Source: Acidimicrobiia bacterium
Lineage (GTDB): Bacteria > Actinomycetota > Acidimicrobiia > Acidimicrobiales > Poriferisodalaceae
Direction: 5' to 3'
DNA: 35,458 nucleotides
NCBI GenBank assembly: GCA_012960315.1
Contig: DUBN01000006.1
Span: 1-35,458, forward strand
Shown here: piece by piece, positions 8,573 to 17,336 of the stretch
Layout: every line of letters begins with the position of its first letter
Numbering within the stretch: the stretch's first letter is position 1
Translations under genes and position numbers: made by a program
Notes under the pieces: model-generated
What the model was told of the DNA's origin: nothing
The model's input: the letters and a program-made list of their open reading frames with translations, nothing else
The model's database searches: none

Positions 8573-9229
8573 ATGACTGACGCTAACCAGAATCAACCTC
8601 GCCGCAACGACGATCGAGGTAACCGCCGACGAGATGATCGTCGACGCGAAGACAACCCTAGGAATAGTGGCGACGATGGTCTCCGCGAGTCCAGAGTTAT
8701 CACTATCAACCGGGTAGCGAAGGTCGTAAAAGGTGGTCGAAGATTCTCCTTCACGGCGCTCGTGGTGATCGGTGACGGCGCTGGTCAGGTCGGGCTTGGT
8801 TACGGGAAAGCAAAAGAGGTGCCCCTCGCTATTCAAAAAGGCACTGAAGAAGCAAAGAAAAACCTCTTCCGTGTTCCGTTAGCGGGTTCGACAATCATCC
8901 ACCCCATCTTGGGTGTGATGGGAGCGGGCCGAGTATTACTGAAACCAGCAGCCCCCGGTACCGGAGTGATCGCTGGCGGTGCAGCACGCGCTATTCTCGA
9001 AGAAGCAGGCGTCAACGACGTGCTCGCTAAATCTCTTGGTTCGTCAAACCACATCAACGTGGCTAAGGCCACCGTCGCCGGCCTGAAAGGCTTGAAGAGA
9101 CCGGACGAAATTGCTGCTCTGCGTGGCCTTTCTGCCGAAGAATGCATTCCTGCTGGACTATTAGCGGCATATCTCGAATCAGAACGACAAGTTCTTCGAT
9201 CTAAGCCATCTGCTGAGGTGTCCTCGTGA
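8573..9229 (+). CDS. rpsE: 30S ribosomal protein S5 with charged N-terminal extension
   Basis: Residues from about 40 onward are S5: [59 protein letters not shown], and the second domain with [21 protein letters not shown]5 helps form the mRNA entry channel and is linked to decoding accuracy. The first roughly 38 residues are a low-complexity stretch of Arg, Asp and Asn (for example [13 protein letters not shown]) with no counterpart in shorter S5 proteins. ATG 8573 is the only good start before the core. The stop overlaps rpmD by 4 nt (GTGA). Confidence 0.96.
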   Translation: MTDANQNQPRRNDDRGNRRRDDRRREDNPRNSGDDGLRESRVITINRVAKVVKGGRRFSFTALVVIGDGAGQVGLGYGKAKEVPLAIQKGTEEAKKNLFRVPLAGSTIIHPILGVMGAGRVLLKPAAPGTGVIAGGAARAILEEAGVNDVLAKSLGSSNHINVAKATVAGLKGLKRPDEIAALRGLSAEECIPAGLLAAYLESERQVLRSKPSAEVSS

Positions 9230-9405
9230 GTGGTCTAACAGTCACTCAAGTTCGCTCAGCGATTGGCTCCAAACCGAAACATCGTGGGACCCTTAGGGCT
9301 CTGGGATTGGGACGGATTGGCAAAACCAACACCCTGCCCGACCGACCTGAAATCAGAGGAATGATTCAAAAGGTTGCGCATCTTATCGACGTCCAGGAAG
9401 ACTGA
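9226..9405 (+). CDS. rpmD: 50S ribosomal protein L30
   Basis: A 59-residue reading frame starts at GTG 9226, overlapping the rpsE stop, and ends at TGA 9403-9405. It reads (M)[38 protein letters not shown] and [17 protein letters not shown]. The RxTLRALGLxxxxxxxxxxD and RGMIxKVxHLI patterns identify L30. It occupies the standard slot between rpsE and rplO. It could be missed in automated calls because it is short and starts with GTG. Confidence 0.96.
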   Translation: MSGLTVTQVRSAIGSKPKHRGTLRALGLGRIGKTNTLPDRPEIRGMIQKVAHLIDVQED

Positions 9406-9418
9406 AGTAGAGACACTC

Positions 9419-9910
9419 ATGCTCAAACCACATGACTTACAGCCGGCTCCCGGTTCCAAAAAGAAACCGAAACGCGTTGGTCGCGGTATCGGTGGTAAGG
9501 GTGGAAAAACCGCGGGCCGAGGTACCAAAGGCACCAAAGCTCGTAGCAAAGTGCCTGTCTGGTACGAAGGTGGCCAGCTGCCGCTCCAACGGCGACTGCC
9601 GAAGATGAAGGGTTTTACGAACCCGTTCCGCGTTGAATACCAGCCGATCAACCTTGACACGATCACAGACTCAGGCCTTACCGAAGTTACTCCGGAGGGA
9701 CTACTCCAAAAAGGTCTTGTATCTAAGGGTGCGATGGTAAAAATTCTCGGCAGGGGGCAAATTGATCGCCCGCTGACCGTGAAAGCACACGCAGTGTCAA
9801 AAAGCGCGGAAGAGGCCATCTCAGCTGCAGGGGGTACGGTTGAGATCCTGCCGCCTACCTTCAAAGGTCCACGTCCGCCGGCACGCGGCAACCAGCACAC
9901 CAACCGATAA
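9419..9910 (+). CDS. rplO: 50S ribosomal protein L15
   Basis: From ATG 9419 the protein is 163 residues, starting [19 protein letters not shown]. The glycine-rich region [19 protein letters not shown] follows, then [20 protein letters not shown], as in L15. The frame is open upstream to 9374, but that part overlaps rpmD and is not L15-like. L15 is a late 50S assembly protein. The C-terminus ends in a basic Pro/Arg-rich tail. Confidence 0.95.
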   Translation: MLKPHDLQPAPGSKKKPKRVGRGIGGKGGKTAGRGTKGTKARSKVPVWYEGGQLPLQRRLPKMKGFTNPFRVEYQPINLDTITDSGLTEVTPEGLLQKGLVSKGAMVKILGRGQIDRPLTVKAHAVSKSAEEAISAAGGTVEILPPTFKGPRPPARGNQHTNR

Positions 9911-9922
9911 ACGAGGTTTACC

Positions 9923-11245
9923 TTGCTCGGGAGTATGCGCAACATGTTTCGTGTACCGGATCTTCGAGGGAAGATCCTGTTCACCATCGCCATCCTCGGC
10001 GCGTACCGGCTCGGATCTCAGGTACCTGTGCCCGGCATTGACTTTGACGCGATTTTGGCGCTGCGAGAACAAGCCGACCAGACCGGTGGCGTGCTCGCAT
10101 TGCTCAACCTGTTTTCTGGTGGTGCCCTAACTAACTTCGCAATATTTGCGTTGGGGATCATGCCGTACATCACGGCATCGATCATCATTCAGATTCTCAC
10201 TGTCGCGATTCCCCGTCTAGAGCAGCTACAACAGCAAGGGGCAGTGGGTCAGAGAAAGATCACCCAATACACCCGATATCTCACCTTGGCCATTGCATTT
10301 ATTCAGGCCACAGGAATCACGTTCATCTTCGGACGGGGACAGGGAACAGCCCTCGGTAACACCAGTGCCGTGATCGTAATACCCAATTTCACGTTCGCTC
10401 GGGTCGGACTTGTCATTCTCTCGCTGACGGCCGGTGTCGCTCTGCTGATGTGGATGGGTGAACTCATCAGTCAACGAGGTGTCGGAAATGGCATGTCGCT
10501 ATTGATCTTTGCCTCCGTCGTCTCAACGATCCCCTTTGACGGAGCGCGGCTTCGGGCCGTCCAAGGCAACTTTTACCTCGGAGCCGCCATCGTGGTTGCC
10601 ATCGGGATGATGGTGGCAATCGTTTTCATCGAACAGGGTCAACGCCGCATTCCCGTCCAGTTCTCAAAACGTCAAGTAGGGCGCCAAATGTATGGCGGTC
10701 AAAACACCTACATACCCCTCAAAGTCAACCAATCCGGCGTTATCCCCGTAATTTTTGCCAGTTCGATCCTGTTCTTGCCCGTGCTTTTGTCTAACGTCGC
10801 CAATTGGGGCTGGTTCCAGACGTTTGTCAACGACTACCTCACCCAACCCGACAGCATCGTCTACATCCTCTTCTTTGGCATGTTGATCGTTGGCTTCGCG
10901 TACTTCTACACAGCGATCTCCTTCGACCCAGCGCGTCAGGCCGACAACATCCGTAAGCAGGGAGGCTTCATCCCTGGAGTTCGCCCAGGCCCACAAACCG
11001 AACGGTATCTCGCGAAAATTCTGAACCGTATCACCCTCCCCGGAGCCCTCTTCATCGCATTCGTAGCTCTCATCCCAACGGTGCTCCTTTCTCTCACAAG
11101 TGATCTCGGTGCCATGGGTGGCGGGGGAGCCTCTATCGGATTTGGCGGAGTGTCGATACTCATTGCAGCAGGCGTCGCGCTCGAAACGATGAAACAGATC
11201 GACAGCCAGTTACTTCAACGCAATTATGAGGGCTTCCTCAAGTAG
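9923..11245 (+). CDS. secY: Protein translocase subunit SecY
   Basis: This 440-residue multispanning membrane protein has the ten-helix SecY pattern, with LRGKILFTIAILGAYRLGSQ at the first segment, the plug-region stretch LALLNLFSGGALTNFAIFAL, and LGIMPYITASIIIQILTVAI. The cytoplasmic loop RRIPVQFSKRQVGRQMYGGQ is diagnostic. SecY forms the SecYEG protein-conducting channel. I chose TTG 9923 because GAGG at 9913-9916 is 6 nt upstream and the resulting N-terminus aligns with other actinobacterial SecY proteins. ATG 9935 is the alternative. Confidence 0.96.
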   Translation: MLGSMRNMFRVPDLRGKILFTIAILGAYRLGSQVPVPGIDFDAILALREQADQTGGVLALLNLFSGGALTNFAIFALGIMPYITASIIIQILTVAIPRLEQLQQQGAVGQRKITQYTRYLTLAIAFIQATGITFIFGRGQGTALGNTSAVIVIPNFTFARVGLVILSLTAGVALLMWMGELISQRGVGNGMSLLIFASVVSTIPFDGARLRAVQGNFYLGAAIVVAIGMMVAIVFIEQGQRRIPVQFSKRQVGRQMYGGQNTYIPLKVNQSGVIPVIFASSILFLPVLLSNVANWGWFQTFVNDYLTQPDSIVYILFFGMLIVGFAYFYTAISFDPARQADNIRKQGGFIPGVRPGPQTERYLAKILNRITLPGALFIAFVALIPTVLLSLTSDLGAMGGGGASIGFGGVSILIAAGVALETMKQIDSQLLQRNYEGFLK

Positions 11246-11260
11246 GCGTGGATCGATCCG

Positions 11261-11815
11261 ATGACTCGACTCGTAATTTTAGGTAAGCAAGGAGCCGGCA
11301 AAGGCACTCAATGCGCGCTACTTGTCAAGCACTATGGCATTCCGCACGTCTCCACCGGCGACATGCTTCGAGCCGCAGTCGCAGAAGGTACCGAGCTAGG
11401 GCTACAAGCCAAAGAAGTAATGGAAGCCGGTGAGCTCGTTTCAGATGATCTCATCCTCGGAATCGTTCGAGAACGTCTCGCACAACCTGATGCCCAACTT
11501 GGGTTCCTACTAGACGGGTTCCCACGTACTGATGTACAAGCTCGAGAGTTAACAGCATTGCTTGCACCCAACGCGATCGACGTGGCGATTGATATTGAAG
11601 TTCCCGACAACGTCGTGACAGAACGAATGTCGGCCAGAGGTCGCGCGGACGACACTCCAGAAGCTATCGAGCGAAGGCTTGAGATCTACCAAACAGAAAC
11701 CGCCCCTCTCTTAGAGTTCTTCTCATCACAGGGCATTCTGGTCTCCGTTGATGGCCTCGGAACCGAAGACGAAGTGCAAGATCGCATTGTTGCCGCGACT
11801 GAAAGAATTCGTTAA
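11261..11815 (+). CDS. adk: Adenylate kinase, short-LID type
   Basis: This 184-residue cytosolic kinase interconverts ATP + AMP and 2 ADP. The P-loop GKQGAGKGTQ is at about residues 8-17, HVSTGDMLRAAV carries AMP-site residues, and GFLLDGFPRTDVQA is the DGFPR motif. After VTERMSARGRADDTPEAIER the long LID domain with zinc cysteines is absent, so this is the short form found in actinobacteria. The gap from secY is 15 nt. In many genomes map follows adk; here it does not. Confidence 0.96.
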   Translation: MTRLVILGKQGAGKGTQCALLVKHYGIPHVSTGDMLRAAVAEGTELGLQAKEVMEAGELVSDDLILGIVRERLAQPDAQLGFLLDGFPRTDVQARELTALLAPNAIDVAIDIEVPDNVVTERMSARGRADDTPEAIERRLEIYQTETAPLLEFFSSQGILVSVDGLGTEDEVQDRIVAATERIR

Positions 11816-11817
11816 CC

Positions 11818-11961
11818 ATGGCTGAGAGATTGGTGCGTGAACCGGCTCACGGTATGCTCTTCATTCGGCTCGTTGGTGGATCCAATGATGCCGCGTCCGC
11901 ACTCGGTCGTATTTCTGGTGCGATGTCTACCCCGCGACCCCAGCCTCAGGTACTCCAATGA
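11818..11961 (+). CDS. Short IF-1-like protein at the infA locus (uncertain)
   Basis: A 47-codon frame begins 2 nt after the adk stop and its TGA overlaps the rpmJ ATG as ATGA, the same coupling seen at real junctions in this operon. It reads [19 protein letters not shown], then [17 protein letters not shown] and a Pro/Gln-rich end. The pattern V-x-E-P-x5-F-x3-L ... L-x2-ISG-x-M resembles the first half of IF-1 (VVEPLPNAMF ... VLAHISGKM), with about 3 extra residues in the middle. The last ~28 residues of IF-1 (YIRILPGDxV and beyond) are missing. The position is that of infA. It may be a divergent or decayed IF-1, or an unrelated small protein. A Shine-Dalgarno is not obvious. Confidence 0.5.
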   Translation: MAERLVREPAHGMLFIRLVGGSNDAASALGRISGAMSTPRPQPQVLQ

Positions 11962-12071
11962 AAGTCCGCCCCAGCGTCAAAAAGATCTGTGACAAGTGCG
12001 AAGTTGTCCGGCGCCACGGTCGAATTCGCGTGATTTGCCCCAACCCGCGCCACAAGCAGCGGCAGGGATAG
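11958..12071 (+). CDS. rpmJ: 50S ribosomal protein L36
   Basis: This 37-residue protein reads [19 protein letters not shown] and then [18 protein letters not shown]. Zinc ligands C11, C14, C27 and H32 are all present, so this is the zinc-containing form. L36 is a small 23S rRNA-binding protein. The ATG overlaps the stop of the preceding 47-codon gene; rpsM starts 12 nt after the TAG. Confidence 0.97.
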   Translation: MKVRPSVKKICDKCEVVRRHGRIRVICPNPRHKQRQG

Positions 12072-12083
12072 GAGTTTCTAACT

Positions 12084-12461
12084 ATGGCCCGTATTTCAGG
12101 AGTTGATCTCCCTCGAGAGAAACGAGTAGAGATCGCACTCACCTACATCTATGGAGTCGGTCGCACCCGGTCTGCAGATATTTGCGAAGCTCTCAATATC
12201 GGTCTGGCCACTCGTGTCCGCGACCTGACTGACGAAGAAATCGTTGGTGTGCGAAATTTCATCGACGAGAACTACACCGTCGAAGGTGACCTTCGACGAG
12301 ATGTTGCGCAAGACATCAAACGAAAAATCGAAATTGGATGTTATCAAGGAATCCGTCATCGACGCGGACTACCCGTCCGAGGTCAACGCACTCATACCAA
12401 CGCTCGCACACGAAAAGGCCCCCGCAAAACCGTAGCGGGCAAGAAAAAGGTCCTCAAGTGA
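12084..12461 (+). CDS. rpsM: 30S ribosomal protein S13
   Basis: This 125-residue protein starts [20 protein letters not shown] and continues [15 protein letters not shown], then [37 protein letters not shown]. These are the S13 helix-turn and C-terminal tail motifs. S13 in the 30S head contacts L5 and P-site tRNA through its basic tail. A Shine-Dalgarno (AGGAG, at about 12070-12074) precedes it. Confidence 0.97.
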   Translation: MARISGVDLPREKRVEIALTYIYGVGRTRSADICEALNIGLATRVRDLTDEEIVGVRNFIDENYTVEGDLRRDVAQDIKRKIEIGCYQGIRHRRGLPVRGQRTHTNARTRKGPRKTVAGKKKVLK

Positions 12462-12493
12462 TTGCCGGCCAGGAAACGGACTGAAAGAAAATC

Positions 12494-12892
12494 ATGGCCA
12501 ACCCTGAACCAGCGCCGCGTCGATCCCGCCGCAAAGAACGTAAGAACATCGGCCACGGCGTCGCTCACATTAAGAGTTCTTTCAACAACACAATCATCAG
12601 TTTCAGCGACCAGCAAGGCAACGTTGTGTCGTGGTCTTCTGCCGGCAATGTCGGTTTCAAAGGCTCACGCAAATCCACTCCTTTTGCCGCTCAACAAGCC
12701 GCTGAGCAGGCTGCTCGTAAAGCAATGGAACATGGAGTACGAAGAGTTGACGTCCAAGTTAAAGGCCCAGGCTCCGGACGTGAAACTGCGATCCGTTCAA
12801 TACAAAACGTGGGTATTGAAATCACCGGGATCAAAGACATGACACCCGTACCCCACAATGGTTGTCGACCACCCAAGCGTCGGAGGGTTTGA
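12494..12892 (+). CDS. rpsK: 30S ribosomal protein S11
   Basis: This 132-residue protein contains [59 protein letters not shown] and ends with [18 protein letters not shown], all S11 signatures. S11 lies on the 30S platform by the mRNA exit. The N-terminus has a short Pro/Arg-rich lead before the core. It is 32 nt after rpsM and 3 nt before rpsD. Confidence 0.97.
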   Translation: MANPEPAPRRSRRKERKNIGHGVAHIKSSFNNTIISFSDQQGNVVSWSSAGNVGFKGSRKSTPFAAQQAAEQAARKAMEHGVRRVDVQVKGPGSGRETAIRSIQNVGIEITGIKDMTPVPHNGCRPPKRRRV

Positions 12893-12895
12893 CAA

Positions 12896-13513
12896 ATGTC
12901 ACGCTATACCGGACCCAAAGCCAGAGTTTCGCGTCGTTTAGGTATCAACGTCTGGGGAACAGAAGGCGAAACTAAGGCGCTAGACCGCCGACCCTACCCA
13001 CCAGGCGAACATGGTCGCGGGCGCAGGCGAAGCCAGAACTCTGAGTATCTCGTCCAGCTTCAGGAGAAGCAGAAGGCACGATTCAGCTACGGAATCACCG
13101 AAAGACAGTTCCGCAACACCTATAACGAGGCTGCTAGCCAGCGCGGCGTTACAGGTGAAATTCTTCTCCGCCTTCTCGAACTCAGACTCGACAACATTGT
13201 GTACCGCGCCGGTTGGTCAGCAACACGTCCACAAGGTCGCCAGTTCGTAAATCACGGACATATAAACGTCAACGGTCGACGGGTTAACATCCCCAGCTTC
13301 CGTGCCCGCAAAGGTGACGTCATCGAATTGCGGCCCAAGGCCCGCGAAATGGTCACCATACGATGGAACCTTGATGTGCTCGATCGTGCTGCACCAATGT
13401 GGCTCGACGCTGGCGACAATGGCCAACAGGTCACTGTGAGAGAAGTACCAACACGCGAACAAATTGAAATTCCCGTTCGCGAGCAGCTCATTGTTGAGCT
13501 GTACAGCAAATAG
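12896..13513 (+). CDS. rpsD: 30S ribosomal protein S4, zinc-free type
   Basis: This 205-residue protein starts MSRYTGPKARVSRRLGINVW. The cysteines found in zinc-binding S4 are replaced (PKARVSRR), so it is the C-minus type. It contains RRPYPPGEHGRGRRRSQNSE, then the S4 RNA-binding domain with LELRLDNIVYRAGWSATRPQ and NGRRVNIPSF. S4 initiates 30S body assembly and in E. coli regulates the alpha operon. Confidence 0.97.
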   Translation: MSRYTGPKARVSRRLGINVWGTEGETKALDRRPYPPGEHGRGRRRSQNSEYLVQLQEKQKARFSYGITERQFRNTYNEAASQRGVTGEILLRLLELRLDNIVYRAGWSATRPQGRQFVNHGHINVNGRRVNIPSFRARKGDVIELRPKAREMVTIRWNLDVLDRAAPMWLDAGDNGQQVTVREVPTREQIEIPVREQLIVELYSK

Positions 13514-13539
13514 TCCACCCCTGGCCCAATGGAGATATC

Positions 13540-14502
13540 GTGAGCATGCTCACCATGCAACGTCCGACGGTTGAAGCCCTCGATGACGAGCAAAATAACC
13601 GCCAACGTTTCGCCGTTGGCCCCCTTGAACCCGGATTCGGGCACACTATCGGCAACTCCCTGCGACGGACATTGCTGTCGTCGGTACCTGGTGCCGCCAT
13701 AACCCAGGTCAAATTCGACGGCGAAAGAGCTCTGCACGAGTTCGCAACTATCGACGGCGTAGTTGAAGATGTAACAGACCTTATTCTCAACTTCAAAGAC
13801 ATCGTATTGACGTGTCACGACGACGAACCCGTCGCTGTGCGACTGGATGTCTCGGGCCCCTGCGACCTCACCGCGGGTGATGTTGACTGGGGAGTTGATG
13901 TCGAATGCGTGAATCCCGACTTACAGATAGCCACACTGAGTAAAGGCGGTCGGCTTGCAGTCGACATCACCGTTCAACGAGGACGCGGTTATTTGTCCTC
14001 GGAAAATCAAGACAACAGTTCCACTATCGGTGTTATCCCCATTGATGCCATTTTCAGTCCGGTGCGTCGGGTTTCATTAGAGGTAGAGCCCACTCGTGTT
14101 GAACAGTCAACAAACTTTGATCGGCTGATCCTGGACATCGACACCGATGGAGCCATCAGCCCAAGAGATGCTCTTGCGTCGGCTGGCGACACGCTGCGTA
14201 CCCTGGTCGGACTCGTGGCAGATATGAGCGACGAGCCCCTTGGCTTAGAAATTAACGAGGTGGCCATTGTCGAGACGAGTTCGCCGGAACTTGACATGCC
14301 GATCGAGGACCTGGACTTGAGTGAACGGCCACGCAACTGTCTAAAGCGCGGCCAAGTCAACAGTGTTGGGGAACTCCTAGAAAAGAGCATCGACGACTTG
14401 ATGGCGATCACCAACTTCGGTTCAAAGTCGCTTGATGAGGTTATTCAAAAACTCGACGAGCGTGGTCTAGCCCTCAAAGGCATGACCCCCTCAGTTCAGT
14501 AG
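13540..14502 (+). CDS. rpoA: DNA-directed RNA polymerase subunit alpha
   Basis: This 320-residue protein has the N-terminal dimerisation domain ([38 protein letters not shown]) to about residue 230. A flexible acidic linker follows, then the C-terminal DNA-binding domain (about 250-315) with [19 protein letters not shown] and [19 protein letters not shown]. The arginine equivalent to E. coli R265 appears to be kept. GTG 13540 has GGAG 5 nt upstream. ATG 13546 would give MLTMQRPT, closer to other actinobacterial alpha subunits, and is a strong alternative. Confidence 0.97.
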   Translation: MSMLTMQRPTVEALDDEQNNRQRFAVGPLEPGFGHTIGNSLRRTLLSSVPGAAITQVKFDGERALHEFATIDGVVEDVTDLILNFKDIVLTCHDDEPVAVRLDVSGPCDLTAGDVDWGVDVECVNPDLQIATLSKGGRLAVDITVQRGRGYLSSENQDNSSTIGVIPIDAIFSPVRRVSLEVEPTRVEQSTNFDRLILDIDTDGAISPRDALASAGDTLRTLVGLVADMSDEPLGLEINEVAIVETSSPELDMPIEDLDLSERPRNCLKRGQVNSVGELLEKSIDDLMAITNFGSKSLDEVIQKLDERGLALKGMTPSVQ

Positions 14503-14512
14503 GAGCCACTTC

Positions 14513-14881
14513 ATGCCAACTCCCAAAAAGGGTCGCCGGTTAGGTGGCAGCTCGAGCCATCAACGCTCCATCTTGGCTAATCTCGCCGCCTCGCTGTTCG
14601 CAGCTGAAGCTATTGAAACCACCGAAGCTAAAGCTAAGACTTTGCGTCCCTACGCCGAAAAATTGATCACAAAAGCCAAAAAAGCTAGTGCTGGCTCAAA
14701 CAGCTTGCATCGTCATCGCCAACTCGTTGCAAGTTTGAACGGGGACCAGGAGATGGCTCAAAAACTGATCGACGAGATCGGTCCACGATATGAAGACCGC
14801 CCAGGTGGCTACACCAGAATTCTGAAACTCGGACCCCGCCAAGGTGACAATGCTCCGATGGCGCTAATCGAACTGGTCTAG
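14513..14881 (+). CDS. rplQ: 50S ribosomal protein L17
   Basis: This 122-residue protein starts [20 protein letters not shown], then [20 protein letters not shown] and [19 protein letters not shown], typical of L17. It continues [20 protein letters not shown] and MALIELV. L17 lies near the tunnel exit at the base of the 50S subunit. AGGAG at 14501-14505 is the Shine-Dalgarno. It closes the ribosomal superoperon; no intrinsic terminator is visible before the next gene. Confidence 0.97.
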   Translation: MPTPKKGRRLGGSSSHQRSILANLAASLFAAEAIETTEAKAKTLRPYAEKLITKAKKASAGSNSLHRHRQLVASLNGDQEMAQKLIDEIGPRYEDRPGGYTRILKLGPRQGDNAPMALIELV

Positions 14882-14891
14882 CTGGTACGTC

Positions 14892-14897
14892 TAGGAT
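14892..14897 (+). promoter_or_regulatory. Possible -10 box for a leaderless RraA-family mRNA
   Basis: TAGGAT fits the TANNNT -10 pattern and ends 6 nt before ATG 14904, so transcription could start at or near the start codon. The embedded AGGA could instead act as a Shine-Dalgarno, so the two readings compete. A small hairpin (CCAGC 14898-14902 / GCTGG 14906-14910) places the start codon at its loop. Confidence 0.3.
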
Positions 14898-14903
14898 CCA
14901 GCC

Positions 14904-15599
14904 ATGCTGGACGCGACGATAATCGCAACCCTCCAAAAATTCGATACCCCCACCATCTGTAACGCTTTAGAACTCGTCGTTCCCGAACGACGAGCCGAAG
15001 GTTTCACGACGCAGCCTTTCGTGTGTCACGACCCTTCCCTTGCCCCGATGGTGGGCTATGCGCGCACAGCGAAAGTACGGGCAACAGCCCCATCGGGACG
15101 CTCCAAAGAAGATGACTTAGCTGTGCGGGTCGGCTATTTCAAACATATCGCAGAGCCACCGGGACCAACGGTGACAGTTATCGAAGACATAGACGATCCT
15201 GTTGGCTTTGGGGCCCATTGGGGAGAGGTCAACAGCAACGTCCATAAAGGGCTGGGGTCGGTAGGTACCGTTACCAACGGATCCATCCGAGATACAGATA
15301 TGTGGGCCAAAGGTTTCGGAGCTCTCGCTGGGTCCCTTGGACCTTCCCACGGTTGGATTCACGTAGTCGAATACGGAATCCCCGTCGAGGTGCATGGCAT
15401 GACCGTCGCTCCCGGCGACCTTATCCACGCAGACCACCACGGGGCGGTGGTGGTACCTCACCATGCCGCCGCCGAAATCGAAAACGCGGTCCAGCGTTTA
15501 ACGAAAGCCGAAGCCCGACTCATTGGCCCGTCTCAACAAGCGGATTTCAACATCGAACATCTGATATCAATTCTCGACCCACAAGGTCGAGATCACTAA
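14904..15599 (+). CDS. RraA / 4-hydroxy-4-methyl-2-oxoglutarate aldolase family protein
   Basis: This 231-residue protein has the fold signatures of the RraA-like family. FDTPTICNALE lies near the N-terminus, VGTVTNGSIRD at about 120-130 holds the Arg-Asp pair used for substrate and metal binding in the aldolases, and APGDLIHADHHGAVVVP is at about 169-185. Family members include class II HMG/CHA aldolases, oxaloacetate decarboxylases and the RNase E inhibitor RraA. The intact RD motif supports an enzyme acting on a 2-oxo acid (inference), but the substrate cannot be read from sequence. It separates rplQ from truA and converges with the next gene, stop codon touching stop codon. Confidence 0.85.
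   Translation: MLDATIIATLQKFDTPTICNALELVVPERRAEGFTTQPFVCHDPSLAPMVGYARTAKVRATAPSGRSKEDDLAVRVGYFKHIAEPPGPTVTVIEDIDDPVGFGAHWGEVNSNVHKGLGSVGTVTNGSIRDTDMWAKGFGALAGSLGPSHGWIHVVEYGIPVEVHGMTVAPGDLIHADHHGAVVVPHHAAAEIENAVQRLTKAEARLIGPSQQADFNIEHLISILDPQGRDH
15572..15592 (-). terminator. Candidate hairpin terminator between convergent genes
   Basis: An 8-bp perfect inverted repeat (TCTCGACC / GGTCGAGA, loop CACAA at 15580-15584) lies at the end of the RraA-family coding region, 8-28 nt beyond the stop of the minus-strand deacylase. Neither side has a good T tract, so it may be weak or Rho-assisted. It also encodes protein on the + strand. Confidence 0.35.
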
Positions 15600-17309
15600 C
15601 TAGACGAGTGCCGTCACGGGCTCGGTATCTCTGCCTGAACGAAGCAATGTTCCCGGTCGAGAATCAGTAAATTGACCGTCCGCCACCGCTTGTTCCCCAT
15701 TGATGAAGACGTGACGCACCCCGATGGCTTCACCGTAGAGACGCCATGCGCCTCCGGGAAGATCCTCTCGAACCTCGATCTCTTCTGGAGCGACCTTCTC
15801 TGGATCAAAGAGCACAAGGTCCGCCCACCACCCCTGCTCAATGCGGCCTCGATGTTTCAGTCCATACAAACGTGCCGGCACATCAGTGAGTTTGTGCACC
15901 GCTACCTCAAGGCTCATCAACTTCTTGTCCCGAGCTGCTGCAAGAAGATAGGTCGAATAATTGAATGTTGCGAGAAAGTCCAGGTGTGCACCAGCATCAG
16001 ACGCGCCAATTAGGCAACGATCGTCATTCCACAGTGCCTGCCGCAACGCCCACGACTCATCATTATCCCCTGCTGCGGGCGGATAGAGACCAGTTTTTAA
16101 CTCATCAGCAACAACGATCTCGCACAACGCGTCCCACGGTGTCTGGCCAAATTCTTCGGCGATGTCACCGATCGAGCGGCCCTCAAGATGTTTTAACTCG
16201 TCTTTCTTCACTTCTCCCACCGTCAAACGTTCCCATCGCGCTATTCCGCGAAAAGCACTTGGCTGTTGAGCGTCCTCGTTCAATTTGGCACGGCGAACGG
16301 GATCCGCTAGCAACGCCATTTTTTCCTGGTTTGGCAGGGCCATTGGCTCAGCCCAGCCGTGCAATGTGTCCAGCAAAAAACCGCTCTCAAAACACAGGCG
16401 ACTTTCAGCAGGCATCGGCGCTGTTAATGCGATGACACGACCTCCCTGGCGCGCCGCGTAATTGGAAGCCTGTAACTTTTCTTCGATCACATCAGCCTGA
16501 CGCGCATTCGCGAAAATAACGTTCCAATTCAACGGTCTGTCCGCCGCTACGGACATGTCGGTGAGTAGCTGGTAAACGCTTTCATCGAATCTTTCAACCG
16601 TGGGGATGAACTCAAGAGCAACGGCTCGTGTATCTCGCAGCACCGAACAAAGCTCTACTAGTTCGCGTTCTGATGCGTGACGTGACGGTACGGCGTTGCC
16701 TTCCGCGTCGTTATGAGTTTTTGCCCAAGAAGAGCTGAATCCCAGACCGCCGGCTTCAATGCTTTCAGCCAATAAATCTTTCATTTCTTGCAGTTCGTCG
16801 GGTGATGCGGGTTCACCGACTGATCTTTCCCCCATCACTGCACGTCGCAACGCGCTGTGACCTACTAAAAAGCCGGCGTTGGGCATCAACGTGCCTTCGA
16901 TCGCGTCAAGGTATTCCCCGAACGTTCTCCAATTCCAAGGCACCCCCTCCTGAAGGGAGGCCAACGGCATCCCTTCCACTCGCGCCAGCATGCGCATCAG
17001 GTAATCAGCGCCCTCAGGTTCTAAGGGCGCGATCGTAAAACCGCAGTTGCCGCCGATGACAGTGGTGACGCCGTGCAAAGGTGATGGCGACAGTGTGGTA
17101 TCCCAAAAAACTTGAGCGTCAAAATGAGTGTGAATATCTACGAAGCCGGGAGTGATAACGAGGCCCGTTGCGTCAACTTCTTGAAGAGCCTCTTCAACGA
17201 TCTCGCCGATCGCGACTATGCGCCCATCACGCACGCCGACGTCGCCAGGACGTCTTTGATCGCCGGTGCCGTCGATCACCATGCCATTACGAATCACTAG
17301 ATCGAGCAT
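15600..17309 (-). CDS. N-acyl-D-amino-acid deacylase family amidohydrolase
   Basis: This 569-residue protein belongs to the urease-like amidohydrolase superfamily. MLDLVIRNGMVIDGTG is the usual start. VDIHTHFDAQ (about 57-66) carries the metal-binding HxH, and VIGGNCGFTIAPL is typical of the D-aminoacylase / N-acyl-D-amino-acid deacylase branch. IGASDAGAHLDFL near residue 435 holds the late metal-binding Asp. Such enzymes hydrolyse N-acylated D-amino acids or related amides, but the exact substrate is unknown. I prefer ATG 17309 over 17312 because the GGGAGG Shine-Dalgarno is then 6 nt away. It is the only clear minus-strand gene in the window. Confidence 0.88.
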   Translation of the reverse strand: MLDLVIRNGMVIDGTGDQRRPGDVGVRDGRIVAIGEIVEEALQEVDATGLVITPGFVDIHTHFDAQVFWDTTLSPSPLHGVTTVIGGNCGFTIAPLEPEGADYLMRMLARVEGMPLASLQEGVPWNWRTFGEYLDAIEGTLMPNAGFLVGHSALRRAVMGERSVGEPASPDELQEMKDLLAESIEAGGLGFSSSWAKTHNDAEGNAVPSRHASERELVELCSVLRDTRAVALEFIPTVERFDESVYQLLTDMSVAADRPLNWNVIFANARQADVIEEKLQASNYAARQGGRVIALTAPMPAESRLCFESGFLLDTLHGWAEPMALPNQEKMALLADPVRRAKLNEDAQQPSAFRGIARWERLTVGEVKKDELKHLEGRSIGDIAEEFGQTPWDALCEIVVADELKTGLYPPAAGDNDESWALRQALWNDDRCLIGASDAGAHLDFLATFNYSTYLLAAARDKKLMSLEVAVHKLTDVPARLYGLKHRGRIEQGWWADLVLFDPEKVAPEEIEVREDLPGGAWRLYGEAIGVRHVFINGEQAVADGQFTDSRPGTLLRSGRDTEPVTALV

Positions 17310-17336
17310 CATTCCCCTCCCGCCGCGTTATGAAAC

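Noticed and set aside
9256-9993. 245-codon antisense frame opposite rpmD, rplO and secY
   Set aside because: It runs opposite three well-supported essential genes, with no family similarity; it is a codon-bias shadow.
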